From Nocardia nova SH22a (lineage in GTDB: Bacteria > Actinomycetota > Actinomycetes > Mycobacteriales > Mycobacteriaceae), in contig NZ_CP006850.1 in assembly GCF_000523235.1 (NCBI RefSeq), positions 8,184,001 to 8,248,000 on the forward strand: a stretch of 64,000 nt of DNA, written 5' to 3'. Made by a program: the position numbers and the translations under genes. Below the pieces are notes generated by a model, which saw only the letters and a list, made by a program, of their open reading frames with translations, did not search any database and was not told where the DNA came from. The first letter of the stretch is position 1. Each line of letters starts with the position of its first letter. This document shows positions 9,960 through 19,035 of this stretch, piece after piece.

Positions 9960-10380
9960 CGACGGTCTCACCCAGGATTCGAGGACCTGCGGAAACACCC
10001 GTGGCCGACCGCAGGCCGCACACCGACGCCGACCCTCGAGGACTCGGCGAACACCCACGTCTATCGGGCCGACCGGCACACTCCCGTCGACACCGGCTCG
10101 GCCGCCGCAACTCCCGTCACCTTCCCCGTCCGGCAGACCCGCACCCCCGTCGACACCGGGTCGGTCACCGCGATCCGCGCCACCCACCCGGTCCGGCGGA
10201 CCCGCACACTCCCATCGACAGCGGCTCGGTCGGCAACCCCCCGTCCGGCAGACCCGCACACCGCACGTCGACATCGAATCAGCCCTCCCGGCGTGGGTGT
10301 TCCGGGCGGCCGGACTGTGCTTAGCTGAACATGCGCCACAGGCGGTTCTCACCTGCTCGAACTACGACAGGAGTGCAGCT
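9960..10380. repeat. Gene-free region with degenerate ~57-bp tandem repeats
   Basis: This 421-bp stretch has no credible gene. At least four units begin with a CGGC-A/G-GACCCGCAC-like block, at 10074, 10131, 10194 and 10246 (spacings 57, 63 and 52 bp). Each has a GTCGACA core ~14-17 bases in, and three end in CCCGTC or CGGTC. The DNA upstream (9985-10073) holds looser copies of ACACCC-GTCGACC. Open frames crossing the region on both strands are translations of the repeat, rich in Arg, Pro and Asp. The true vocB-type gene downstream starts at 10381 with its own AGGAG. Function unknown; a decayed minisatellite is the simplest reading. Confidence 0.6.
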
Positions 10381-11181
10381 ATGCCCACCCGTGATTCTGC
10401 GTGGCCGCAGGGTACGCCCTGCTGGGTCGATTGTTCCGTCGACGATCCGCAGGCCGCCCGCGACTTCTACTCCCGTTTGCTGGGATGGGAGATTCTGGAC
10501 AGCCCGCCCGAGGCGGGCGGTTATCTGATGGCGATGCTGGGCGGTAAGCCCGCGGCCGGTATCGGGCCCAAAATGGGCGCGGGGCCGATGCCCTCGGTCT
10601 GGACCACCTATCTCGCCGCCGACGATGCCGACGCGGTCTCCGACGCCGTCGGCGCGGCCGGTGGCACGGTGTTCGTACCGCCCATGGACGTCATGGATGT
10701 CGGCCGCATGTCGGTCGCCGCCGACCCGACCGGCGCGGTCTTCGGCATCTGGCAGCCCGAGGAACACAAGGGCGCCGGTATCTACAACGAACCCGGCGCC
10801 TACTGCTGGAACGAACTGCACACCCGCGACTACGCCACCGCCCAGGAGTTCTACCGTCGCGTCTTCGGCTGGAATTTCGACGAGATCGGCGACGGGCAGA
10901 ACTTCGTCTACTCGACCTTCCGGCTCCCCGACGGCGACGTTCTCGGCGGCCTGATGGACGCCTCTCAGGTACTCGGCGAGACCCCGCCGTACTGGCTGAC
11001 CTGGTTCCAGGTGGCGGGAACCGACGAATCCGTCGCTCTGGCAACCGAACTCGGCGCCAAGATCCTCATGCCCGTCAACGACACCCCGTTCGGCCGCTCC
11101 GCGGTCGTCCAGGCGCCCCAGGGCGAGGTCTTCGCACTCATCGACCCGACCGTCCGGGTGGGCGCGGCCCCCGGGCAGTAG
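10381..11181 (+). CDS. Two-domain VOC (glyoxalase-fold) family protein
   Basis: A 266-residue protein built of two VOC modules in tandem (~10-125 and ~140-258). Both show the family signatures, for example PCWVDCSVDDPQAARDFYSRL in the first half and CWNELHTRDYATAQEFYRRV in the second. (Each is a beta strand followed by the F-Y-helix.) Such proteins bind metals and act as glyoxalases, dioxygenases, or antibiotic-binding proteins; two-module forms of this length are abundant in Nocardia and Streptomyces and often called hydroxylases without biochemical proof. An AGGAG 7 bases before the ATG fixes the start; upstream in-frame sequence is repeat DNA. It stands alone. No substrate can be proposed. 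Confidence 0.8.
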   Translation: MPTRDSAWPQGTPCWVDCSVDDPQAARDFYSRLLGWEILDSPPEAGGYLMAMLGGKPAAGIGPKMGAGPMPSVWTTYLAADDADAVSDAVGAAGGTVFVPPMDVMDVGRMSVAADPTGAVFGIWQPEEHKGAGIYNEPGAYCWNELHTRDYATAQEFYRRVFGWNFDEIGDGQNFVYSTFRLPDGDVLGGLMDASQVLGETPPYWLTWFQVAGTDESVALATELGAKILMPVNDTPFGRSAVVQAPQGEVFALIDPTVRVGAAPGQ

Positions 11182-11423
11182 ACGACGACCCCGCCGATCG
11201 GCCATTCGGGCCTCCATCGGGCATGCCACCGTTCGAGTGTTCGTGGCGCCCCGAGGAGGCCCGAACACGGTCCGGTGCCTCCGGGACGTTGCGCCGACAC
11301 CGTCCTCTGGGGTCCGACGTGGCCCGGTCCCGATCGCCATGTGGCGGCAACGCCCCGAATCCGCGCGCCAATCGTGGCCTCGTGGCGGCTACTCGGCCCC
11401 GATCGCGCGAATCTGCCTGCTTC

Positions 11424-11960
11424 TCAACCGATTCTGGCACCGCAGTCGTACAGTGTGCTGCGAAGTAGCAGGGCCGCTTCGGGGCCGATGATGCCGTCGA
11501 CCAGTTCCAGGTAGCGCGCGCAGAATTCCGGGCCGTGCGGGGCGTGGTCGGCGTCGGGTGGTTCCAGGTGGTGGGCCAGTTCGTGGAGAATCACCAATTC
11601 ACGCAGGGCCCAGGCGGTTCCGCCGGTGTGCAGAGGCACCGCCAGCATCGCGCGACCCGCCTCGTAGTGCGCGGCGGTGACCCCCGCGCGGGCTCGCACC
11701 GTCAGCGGTTCGGCGGCTCGATTCCACTGGCGGCGTATCCAGTTCAATGCCAGCACCCGCTCGGCATAGCTCTGCACGGACTCGACAGAGGCGAATTTGC
11801 GTTCGATCGGCAGGGTGAGGGTGGAGCCGTGGAGTTCGATCGTGCGGGTGCCGAATTCCTCGGCCCGGTCGAAGATCCGCCGTACCAGTCCTTCGGCGTC
11901 GTAGACCCGGGCACGCTGCGAATCACGCAGTGTCACAACGAGTCCGTCGTGTAGTCGCAT
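11424..11960 (-). CDS. TIGR04338-type metallohydrolase (HELAHH)
   Basis: A 178-residue protein with a zincin motif HELAHH at residues 126-131 and a downstream His/Glu segment (HAPHGPEF) that could give the third ligand. Length and motif fit the actinobacterial TIGR04338 metallohydrolase family, whose function is unknown. No signal peptide or membrane segment is seen. The next gene on the same strand, 156 bp upstream, encodes a DUF2786 protein; I recall this pairing from mycobacteria and relatives, which suggests a joint job. A peptidase that acts on a cytoplasmic protein is the natural guess, without direct proof. The start ATG at 11960 is supported by the family's MRLHDGLVV-like beginning more than by a ribosome binding site. 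Confidence 0.72.
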   Translation of the reverse strand: MRLHDGLVVTLRDSQRARVYDAEGLVRRIFDRAEEFGTRTIELHGSTLTLPIERKFASVESVQSYAERVLALNWIRRQWNRAAEPLTVRARAGVTAAHYEAGRAMLAVPLHTGGTAWALRELVILHELAHHLEPPDADHAPHGPEFCARYLELVDGIIGPEAALLLRSTLYDCGARIG

Positions 11961-12116
11961 GGGGTACGCCGCTCGCGATCACACACCCCACCACGGCCGC
12001 CCGGGGACGTCGCTCCCGGCGGTCGGCCGATTCGTGCCCACGGCCGGATCGCTGCCCGGGTACCCGCACATCGAAGCCGGTCGCGACAGCCGACCCGAGG
12101 GCGGCGGCGAATGCGC

Positions 12117-12968
12117 TCATGCCCCGGGTGCTTCCAAATGTGCACGCGCGGCGGGTAGTTCGGGTGAATTGCCGAGCCGCGCGTTGCGTCCCGCTCGATC
12201 ACCGGCATGGCGGGCTCCCCGCGAATAACCGGTGGATTCCTGCGGCCCGCGCCAGGTGCCCCGCGCCTCGGAGGTGCGGGCGTAGAAGTCGGTGAGTTCG
12301 AGGTCCTTGTCGCGCAGCGCCACCGCGGTTCCGGTGGGCGACCCGCCGTCGGCCGTATCAGCGCGGACCGCCTCGGCCTCCACATCGGACTTCACCTCGG
12401 CCAGCCGCCGGCCGACCCGATCGGCGAAGGCCATCTGGAAATTCAGCCTCGCGGTCACCGCTGCGACAGGGGCCTGTGTGCGACGCCGTACCTTTCGGCC
12501 CCAGCGAGTTTCGATCACGACCTTGTCCACCGTCGCCGATTTGTAGGCGCCGGACTTGATGTAGTGATCCGAGGCCCGCACCATCTGCACCAGCAGGCTC
12601 GTGTACAGCGCCTCGCAGGTCGCGATATCGGTGTCGAAACCGAAGGCGTACACCTGAGTGGACGTGCGGGTCACATCGCAGCGCACATCGTTGGCCGATG
12701 CGATCGCCACGAACAGCTGCACATAGGTCCGCAGCCCCTTCTTACCCGCCGCGCCGATGGGAACGACCTTCTGCGTCGGCACCGGCCGCCGCTCCCGCCC
12801 GGCGATATGCGCCCGCGCCACCGCCAGATCCACCGACGAACGGGTGGCCAGCCGCTGCGCCGCGGCCAGGAACGCCTCGGCCTCGTGCTCGTTGTCGGTC
12901 GACTCGGCCTGACGCAGCAGCCCACCGATGCGGGTGAGCAGTTTGTCCGGAGGTGATTGCGTCGCCAT
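12117..12968 (-). CDS. DUF2786 domain-containing protein
   Basis: A 283-residue protein of unknown function. Residues ~8-50 (LLTRIGGLLRQAESTDNEHE) match DUF2786, an N-terminal helical domain shared by phage and bacterial proteins. The middle (~75-200) holds a conserved block with 'ETRWGRKVRRRTQAPV', and the last ~60 residues are Arg/Gly-rich and probably disordered. It lies upstream of the HELAHH metallohydrolase in the same direction. Family members sometimes occur with zinc proteases, so substrate, chaperone or regulator of the neighbour are possible roles (inference). The ATG at 12968 begins the conserved domain closely, so the start is likely right. Confidence 0.72.
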   Translation of the reverse strand: MATQSPPDKLLTRIGGLLRQAESTDNEHEAEAFLAAAQRLATRSSVDLAVARAHIAGRERRPVPTQKVVPIGAAGKKGLRTYVQLFVAIASANDVRCDVTRTSTQVYAFGFDTDIATCEALYTSLLVQMVRASDHYIKSGAYKSATVDKVVIETRWGRKVRRRTQAPVAAVTARLNFQMAFADRVGRRLAEVKSDVEAEAVRADTADGGSPTGTAVALRDKDLELTDFYARTSEARGTWRGPQESTGYSRGARHAGDRAGRNARLGNSPELPAARAHLEAPGA

Positions 12969-13216
12969 CGAGCGCCAGGATACGAGACGCCGCCGACATA
13001 TCGCGCGGCCCGGAGGCGGCGACCCGGGTAACTGCGGACCCGGATGCCCCGGCGGTAGCGGCTCCCGGAGGCGGCGGCCCGCACGTCACCACCTGGAGGG
13101 CCGCGGACGCCGTATGTCACAGAGCAGCCGAACAATGTATCTTGCCTTGTGCAACCGGCTCAGTGTGCGGGCGCTCACGTCCTGGCATCTGTGTTCGTTA
13201 CGACCCTGGAGTATCG

Positions 13217-14521
13217 ATGGCTTTGAACAAGGCGTCCACCTCGCGACGCTCTTTCCTCGTATCCCGCGCCGTGCTGGCCACCGTTTCGGCGGCCGTGCTC
13301 ACCGCCGGGCTCACGAGTGCCTGTTCGAGCGGTAGCGGCACCAACCCGACCACACAGAATCTGGGCGGCCGCGGCCCGATCACCTACGTCGAGGGTAAGG
13401 ACACCACCGAGACCGGTGCGGTCAAGCAGCTCATCGACCGCTGGAATGCCGCGCATCCCAATGAGCAGGTCACCTTCAAAGAGCAGTCCAACGACGCCTC
13501 GCAGCAGTACGACGATCTGGCCCAGCACATGCGGGCCAAGCAGTCCGACTACGACGTGATGGCGCTGGACGTCCCGTGGACCGCGGAATTCGCCGCCAAG
13601 GGCTGGATCCAGCCGCTGAAGGACTCCTTCGCGATCGACACCTCCACCCTGCTGTCGCCGACCGTCGCCAGCGCCACCTACCAGGGCACCCTGTACGCGG
13701 CCCCGCGCAACACCAACGGCGGCCTGCTCTACTACCGCAAGGACCTGGTCCCGAACCCCCCGAAGACCTGGCCCGAGCTGCTGGCCGACTGCAATATCGC
13801 GCGTGATCACGGAATCGGCTGCTACGCAGGGCAGTTCGCACCCTACGAAGGTCTGACCGTGAACGCGGCCGAGGTCATCAACGCCTACGGCGGCTCCTTC
13901 GTCGGCCCGGACGGCAAGACCGCGACCGTGAACTCCCCGCAGTCGCGCGCCGGTCTGCAGGTGCTCACCGACGCCTACAAGAACGGCGACATCCCCAAAG
14001 AGGCCATCTCCTTCAAGGAGCCGGAGTCCCAGAACGCCTTCGCCCAGGGCAAACTGATGTTCCTGCGCACCTGGCCGAACTTCTACGGTGTGGCCGGAGC
14101 GGATTCCTCCGCGGTGAAGGGCAACTTCGGGGTGTCCCCGCTGCCCGGTAAGGACGGAATCGGCGCGTCCACCCTCGGTGGTTACAACGCGGCCATCAGC
14201 TCGTACTCCAAGAACAAGGCCACCGCGCTGGACTTCCTGCGCTTCCTGATCAGCGAGGACGCGCAGCGCATCGTCGCCGAGGGCGCACTGCCGTCGGTGC
14301 GGTCGTCGATGTACGACGATCCGGCGCTGATCGCGAAGTTCCCGTATCTGCCCGCCCTCAAGGACTCCATCGCCAGCGCCGTGCCGCGTCCGGTGACCCC
14401 GTTCTACCCGGCGGTGTCGAAAGCGATCCAGGACAACGCATATGCTGCCTTGACCGGAGCCAAATCCGTCGATGACGCGATCATCGGCATGCAGAAGGGC
14501 ATCGAAGCCGCCGGCTCCTGA
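13217..14521 (+). CDS. lpqY: Trehalose-type ABC transporter substrate-binding lipoprotein
   Basis: A 434-residue lipoprotein: Arg-rich signal, hydrophobic core, lipobox TSAC with Cys36, then a Ser/Gly/Thr linker and a family-1 sugar-binding fold. The block DVMALDVPWTAEFAAKGW strongly resembles mycobacterial LpqY, which binds trehalose released during mycolic-acid transfer and hands it to the SugABC permease. The C-terminal block 'GALPSVRSSMYDDP' also fits. ATG at 13217 has GGAG five bases upstream; longer in-frame sequence upstream is not signal-like. The next two genes are its permeases. A maltodextrin or other disaccharide remains possible. The 248 bp upstream contain two direct copies of CCCGGAGGCGGCG (13009 and 13064) of unknown meaning. 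Confidence 0.83.
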   Translation: MALNKASTSRRSFLVSRAVLATVSAAVLTAGLTSACSSGSGTNPTTQNLGGRGPITYVEGKDTTETGAVKQLIDRWNAAHPNEQVTFKEQSNDASQQYDDLAQHMRAKQSDYDVMALDVPWTAEFAAKGWIQPLKDSFAIDTSTLLSPTVASATYQGTLYAAPRNTNGGLLYYRKDLVPNPPKTWPELLADCNIARDHGIGCYAGQFAPYEGLTVNAAEVINAYGGSFVGPDGKTATVNSPQSRAGLQVLTDAYKNGDIPKEAISFKEPESQNAFAQGKLMFLRTWPNFYGVAGADSSAVKGNFGVSPLPGKDGIGASTLGGYNAAISSYSKNKATALDFLRFLISEDAQRIVAEGALPSVRSSMYDDPALIAKFPYLPALKDSIASAVPRPVTPFYPAVSKAIQDNAYAALTGAKSVDDAIIGMQKGIEAAGS

Positions 14522-14559
14522 CGTCCCTGCCCGTAGTCTGCCCCGTAGGAGAGTTGAAC

Positions 14560-15594
14560 GTGTCGAATCCTTCGGGTGCGACCGAACTCGCGCCGCCCGG
14601 CGATCAGCCGGAAAGCCCGAAACCGAAGCGCGACAGTAACTCCCGAGGCTTACGACTCCCGAAGGCTTCGGGGCGTGCGTGGTTGTTCGTCGCACCGGTG
14701 CTGGTGACGCTCGCCGTCGTCATCGGTTATCCGGTGGTGCGGGCCGTGATCATGTCGTTCCAGAAGGACGCCGGGCTCGACCCCGCGACGGGCATGTTCG
14801 TCGAGGGCGGCAGCGCGGGGTTCAGCAACTACACGCACTGGCTGCTGCAGCAGTGCACCCTGCCGGGCGGCGGCACCGAGGCGTGCCCCACCGGCAATCT
14901 GGGATCCCAGTTCTGGGCGGCGATCGGTATCACCCTGCTGTTCACGGTGATCACCGTGACGCTGGAGGCGACCATCGGCCTGGGTATGGCGACGGTGATG
15001 GGCAAGACGTTCCGCGGCCGGGCGCTGCTGCGTGCCGCGGTACTGATCCCGTGGGCGATCCCGACCGCGGTCACCGCCCGGCTGTGGGAGTTCATGTTCC
15101 AGTACGACGGGGTGGTCAACCGGGTACTGCACACCCACATCCTGTGGCAGACCGATCCGTGGGCGTCCCGGATCGCGGTGATCATCGCCGATGTCTGGAA
15201 GACCACGCCGTTCATGGCGCTGTTGATTCTCGCTGGGCTGCAGGTGATTCCGAACGACGTCTACGAGGCGGCCAAGGTCGACGGCGCCTCGGCCTGGCAG
15301 CGGTTCACCCAGATCACGCTGCCGCTGCTCAAGCCCGCGCTGCTGGTCGCGGTGCTGTTCCGGACGATGGACGCGCTGCGGCTCTACGATCTGCCCGCGA
15401 TCATGATGGGCGGTAATCCGGCGACCCGGACCATCTCGATCCTGGTCGTCGATCAGGTTCGGCAGGGCTCCAACAGCGCGGCCGCGCTGTCGGTGCTCAC
15501 CTTCTTGATGATCTTCGCGGTCGCGTTCGTTCTGGTGAAGGTGTTGGGGGCCAATGCGGTGGCCACGCAGGAAGAACAGCGGAAGGCGCACTGA
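14560..15594 (+). CDS. sugA: Sugar ABC transporter permease (SugA-like)
   Basis: A 344-residue inner-membrane permease of the MalF/SugA type. A ~40-residue polar N-terminus is followed by six or more membrane helices, and the EAA coupling loop is in VYEAAKVDGASAWQRF near residue 240. AGGAGA seven bases before the GTG at 14560 decides the start; an in-frame TTG at 14554 is too close to that site. The gene begins 38 bases after lpqY and its stop overlaps the next ATG by one base, so lpqY-sugA-sugB form one operon. With SugB it makes the transmembrane channel for the LpqY ligand, probably trehalose. Confidence 0.85.
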   Translation: MSNPSGATELAPPGDQPESPKPKRDSNSRGLRLPKASGRAWLFVAPVLVTLAVVIGYPVVRAVIMSFQKDAGLDPATGMFVEGGSAGFSNYTHWLLQQCTLPGGGTEACPTGNLGSQFWAAIGITLLFTVITVTLEATIGLGMATVMGKTFRGRALLRAAVLIPWAIPTAVTARLWEFMFQYDGVVNRVLHTHILWQTDPWASRIAVIIADVWKTTPFMALLILAGLQVIPNDVYEAAKVDGASAWQRFTQITLPLLKPALLVAVLFRTMDALRLYDLPAIMMGGNPATRTISILVVDQVRQGSNSAAALSVLTFLMIFAVAFVLVKVLGANAVATQEEQRKAH

Positions 15595-16490
15595 TGGCTA
15601 CTGTCACCACCGCGAGCACCGGATCCGCCGCGCGCCCGCCGGTCTCCGAGCCCAGGCGCACCCCGTGGTGGCGTTCGGTGCGCGTCTACATCGGCGCGCT
15701 GATCATCCTGGTCTGGGGTCTGGGCCCGTTCTACTGGATGCTGGTGACCGCGTTCCGCGATGCGGACTACACCTTCGACAACACGCCGTGGTTCACCCAC
15801 GTCACCTCCGACAATTTCCGCAATGCCTTCGACACCAGCCGGGGCAACGACTTCGGCCGCGCGCTGACCAACAGCGTGATCATCGGCGCGGCGACCACGG
15901 TCATCGCCCTGGCGATCGGCATGATGGCCGCCTACGCGCTGGCCCGGATCTCCTTCCGCGGCAAGACCGTGGTCGCCGGATTGATCCTGAGCGCCTCGAT
16001 GTTCCCGGTGGTCGTGCTGGTGACGCCGCTGTTCCAGTTGTTCACGAATATCGGCTGGATCGGCCACTACCAGGCGATGATCATCCCGAACATCTCGTTC
16101 GTGCTGCCGATGACCGTCTACATCCTGGCGTCGTTCTTCGCCGAACTGCCCTGGGAGCTGGAGGAGGCCGCGCGGATCGACGGCGCGAGCCGGTTCCAGG
16201 CATTCCGCCTGGTGATGTTGCCGCTGGCCGCGCCCGCGGTGTTCACGACGGCGATCCTGGCCTTCATCGCGGCGGTGAACGAATACCTGCTGGCAAGCCT
16301 GCTCTCGACCGACAAGACCGAGCCGGTCACGGTCGCGATCGCCCGGTTCTCCGGTAACGATCCGCTGGTCCAGCCGTATGCGGCGATCATGGCGGCGGGC
16401 ATCATCGTCACCGTGCCGCTGGTGATCATGGTGTTGCTGTTCCAGCGCCGCATCATCTCGGGCCTGACCGCGGGCGGCGTCAAGAGCTAG
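15594..16490 (+). CDS. sugB: Sugar ABC transporter permease (SugB-like)
   Basis: A 298-residue MalG/SugB-type permease with six predicted helices and the EAA loop in ELEEAARIDGASRFQAF (~residue 190). TGATG joins it to sugA. It ends the operon: no ATPase follows, unlike mycobacterial lpqY-sugABC. A weak dyad TCGGT-N12-ACCGA lies in the ~130 bp before the next gene. The partner ATPase is presumably the SugC-type protein encoded at 5978-7057. Confidence 0.85.
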   Translation: MATVTTASTGSAARPPVSEPRRTPWWRSVRVYIGALIILVWGLGPFYWMLVTAFRDADYTFDNTPWFTHVTSDNFRNAFDTSRGNDFGRALTNSVIIGAATTVIALAIGMMAAYALARISFRGKTVVAGLILSASMFPVVVLVTPLFQLFTNIGWIGHYQAMIIPNISFVLPMTVYILASFFAELPWELEEAARIDGASRFQAFRLVMLPLAAPAVFTTAILAFIAAVNEYLLASLLSTDKTEPVTVAIARFSGNDPLVQPYAAIMAAGIIVTVPLVIMVLLFQRRIISGLTAGGVKS

Positions 16491-16624
16491 CGCCCGGCCG
16501 ATGTTTTCATTCGGTCACAATATTCACCGATCGACGGCTGTCCTGGCTGGTCCTCAGCTCGCCCCGTAGTCTGGTTGAGATCGTTGTCTCGTGCTCGTTC
16601 ACCGACGCCCCGGGAGGGATGATC

Positions 16625-18922
16625 GTGAGCTCGACCCGCAACCCGCGGCGCGGCCGTCCGGAAACGGCGCCCTATGCCACGGTTGCCGGGTGGAAGCCGC
16701 GGGAGGACTCCCGGCCTCCGAACGGGCGCCCGCGCCGACGCAGAAAACCCGCGGACGCTCCCGAACGCAGACCGCGCACCCGGGGGCAGCGGATCCGGCG
16801 GGTGCTGCTGGCCCTGTTCCTGATCTTCATCGCGATTCCCTCGTTGCTGCTGGTGCTGGCCTACTGGAGTGCCGAGGTTCCCGACCCCGGCTCGGTGCAG
16901 AGCAATCAGGTCGCCACCGTCACCGCCGCCGACGGCACCACCGTGCTGGCGAAAATCATTCCACCCGAGGGCAACCGGACACTGGTGCCGCTGTCGCAGG
17001 TGCCGCAGACGATGCGGGATGCGATGCTCTCGGCCGAGGATCGCGACTTCTACCGCAACCCGGGCTTCTCCGCTTCGGCGTTCCTGCGCGCGGCCCGCGA
17101 CAATGTGCTCAGCCGCGACGACGCCGGCGGCGGTTCCACGATCACCCAGCAGTACGTGAAGAACGCCTTCCTGAGTTCCGAACGCACGCTGTCACGCAAG
17201 ATGCGGGAGCTGGTGATCTCGGCGAAGATGGCGCGGCAGTGGAGTAAGGACGACATTCTCGCCGCCTATCTCAACACCATCTACTACGGGCGCGGGGCCT
17301 ACGGGATCTCCGCCGCCGCACAGGCATACTTCGCCAAACCCGTCGCGGAGTTGAGTCTGGCGGAGGGCGCGGTACTGGCAGCGGTCGTGCGCACACCGTC
17401 CATCCTGGATCCGGAAACCCACCTCGACCAGCTGAAAGCGCGCTGGAACTACGTCCTCGACGGAATGGTCGGGATGGGCGTGCTGAAACTCGGCGACCGC
17501 GACGGCGTGCAGTTCCCGACCATCGTGCCCGCCGCCAAACCCGATGACGACGCCGCGCATGGACCGGCCGGTCTGGTGCGCACCCAGGTCGTGCGCGAAC
17601 TGCACGCGGCCGGTATCAGCGATCAGGAGATCAATACCGGGGCGCTGCGGATCACCACGACCATCGACCCGCACGCCCAGGACGCCGCACTCGACGCCGT
17701 ACACCGCACCCTCGACGGTCAGCCGCCGGAGTTGCGGAGTGCGGTGGTGTCGATCGATCCGCGCTCGGGTGCGGTGCGCGCCTACTACGGGGGCGAGGAC
17801 GGCGCCGGATTCGATTTCGCACAGGCGCCGCTGCAGACCGGCTCGTCGTTCAAGACCTTCGCGGTGCTGGCGGCACTGCAGCAGGGCCTCACACTCTCGT
17901 CACCGCTCGACAGCGCACCGGTCACCGTGAACGGGGTGCGCGTGACCAACGTCGAGGGCGAATCCTGCGGAACCTGCCCCATGGCCGAGGCTTTCAAGCG
18001 ATCCCTGAACACCAGCTTCATGCGGCTCACCCAGACGATCGGGCCGAAGGCGGTGGCCGACGCCGCCCATCAGGCCGGTATTCCGCAGGAGATTCCGGGC
18101 GTACCGGGTATCTCGCTGACCGAACCGGACGGAATCCCGGCGCCGTCGATCGTGCTCGGCGTGTACTCGGTGCGGCCGATCGACATGGCCTCCGCCTACG
18201 CCACCATCGCCGATGCGGGGAGCTATCACCAGCCGTATTTCGTCCAGCGGGTGGTGGACGGTGACGGCCGGGTCCTGCTCGACCGTGCCGTGCCCGGGGC
18301 CGGTCAGCCGCTGCCGCCGCCGCAGCAGCGTTTCGCCCGCGGCATCACCGATACGACCACCAAGGCGATGCAGCCCATCGCCGGGTATTCGAACGGGCAC
18401 AATCTCGCCGGACGGCCGTCGGCGGCCAAGACCGGTACGACGCAGCTCGGCGACACCGGCCAGAACAAGGACGCGTGGATGATCGGCTTCACGCCGTCGC
18501 TGTCCACCGCCGTATGGGTGGGTACCGATCAGCCGCAAGCGATCCGGACCGCCGGGGGCGGCATGATCTACGGTTCCGGTCTGCCGTCGGACATCTGGAA
18601 GCGCACCATGGACGACACCTTGGCCGGAACCCCGGTCGAACAGTTCGCGAATCCGGAGCCACCGCCACCGCCCCCTGCCGCCGGGCCGTTCACCGAACCG
18701 CAGCCGGATCAGGCCGGGCCGTTCGCCGAACCGCCGCCGCAACCGGCCGCCCCGCCGCAGCCGACCGGGCAGGCGCCGTTCGATGTGCTGCAACCGCCGC
18801 AACAGGAGCGGTCCGAACCCCCGCAGATCATCATTCCGCCCGCGCCGCCGCCCCCACCACAGCCGCCGCCACCGCGGCAGATCGAGATATTCCCCGGTCT
18901 GAGCGTGCCGGTTCCGGGATGA
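16625..18922 (+). CDS. Class A penicillin-binding protein (transglycosylase/transpeptidase)
   Basis: A 765-residue bifunctional peptidoglycan synthase. After a basic cytoplasmic tail (~1-60) there is one membrane helix, then the GT51 transglycosylase with catalytic-Glu block AEDRDFY (~137) and GGGSTITQQYVKN. The transpeptidase has SxxK in TGSSFKTF (~406), SLN in RSLNTSF and KTG in AKTGTTQLG (~602). The last ~110 residues are Pro-rich and end in a short 'EIFPGLSVPVPG' block also present in the ponA1 homologue. GGGAGG seven bases before GTG 16625 decides the start over ATG 16619. The protein is a close paralogue of the 22346-25231 gene, with a 68-bp identical tract (18443-18510). It would act in septal or polar wall growth. 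Confidence 0.88.
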   Translation: MSSTRNPRRGRPETAPYATVAGWKPREDSRPPNGRPRRRRKPADAPERRPRTRGQRIRRVLLALFLIFIAIPSLLLVLAYWSAEVPDPGSVQSNQVATVTAADGTTVLAKIIPPEGNRTLVPLSQVPQTMRDAMLSAEDRDFYRNPGFSASAFLRAARDNVLSRDDAGGGSTITQQYVKNAFLSSERTLSRKMRELVISAKMARQWSKDDILAAYLNTIYYGRGAYGISAAAQAYFAKPVAELSLAEGAVLAAVVRTPSILDPETHLDQLKARWNYVLDGMVGMGVLKLGDRDGVQFPTIVPAAKPDDDAAHGPAGLVRTQVVRELHAAGISDQEINTGALRITTTIDPHAQDAALDAVHRTLDGQPPELRSAVVSIDPRSGAVRAYYGGEDGAGFDFAQAPLQTGSSFKTFAVLAALQQGLTLSSPLDSAPVTVNGVRVTNVEGESCGTCPMAEAFKRSLNTSFMRLTQTIGPKAVADAAHQAGIPQEIPGVPGISLTEPDGIPAPSIVLGVYSVRPIDMASAYATIADAGSYHQPYFVQRVVDGDGRVLLDRAVPGAGQPLPPPQQRFARGITDTTTKAMQPIAGYSNGHNLAGRPSAAKTGTTQLGDTGQNKDAWMIGFTPSLSTAVWVGTDQPQAIRTAGGGMIYGSGLPSDIWKRTMDDTLAGTPVEQFANPEPPPPPPAAGPFTEPQPDQAGPFAEPPPQPAAPPQPTGQAPFDVLQPPQQERSEPPQIIIPPAPPPPPQPPPPRQIEIFPGLSVPVPG
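18443..18510 (+). repeat. 68-bp tract identical to 24677-24744
   Basis: This stretch around the transpeptidase KTG region is identical base for base, third positions included, to 24677-24744 in the paralogous PBP gene. A second shared tract of ~42 bp codes for the ELVISAKMARQWSK segment in both genes. Flanking codons differ. Recent gene conversion between the paralogues is a possible cause. Confidence 0.75.
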
Positions 18923-19035
18923 CCGGCCGATCCGGCAGGCTGTGATGAAACGAATCGGAGTTATCCGGCCAACACCCCTGGCACGCCGATAGGGTGGAGC
19001 CGGGGTCGAATACGAGACATTTAGGGGCGACACGG

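Noticed and set aside
7665..10352. Minus-strand open frame of 895 codons
   Set aside because: It runs antisense to the thiolase and menC genes; the translation is low-complexity Arg/Gly/Asp with no family pattern. High GC causes such long shadows.
9960..10380. CRISPR array
   Set aside because: Units vary in sequence and length and there are no constant repeats or cas genes.
13009..13080. Direct repeats CCCGGAGGCGGCG upstream of lpqY
   Set aside because: Only two GC-rich copies, partly in the 5' flank of the divergent gene; no evidence of function.
16501..16560. Dyad TCGGT-N12-ACCGA after sugB as an operator or terminator
   Set aside because: Arms of 5 bp with a long spacer occur by chance; no regulator is adjacent.
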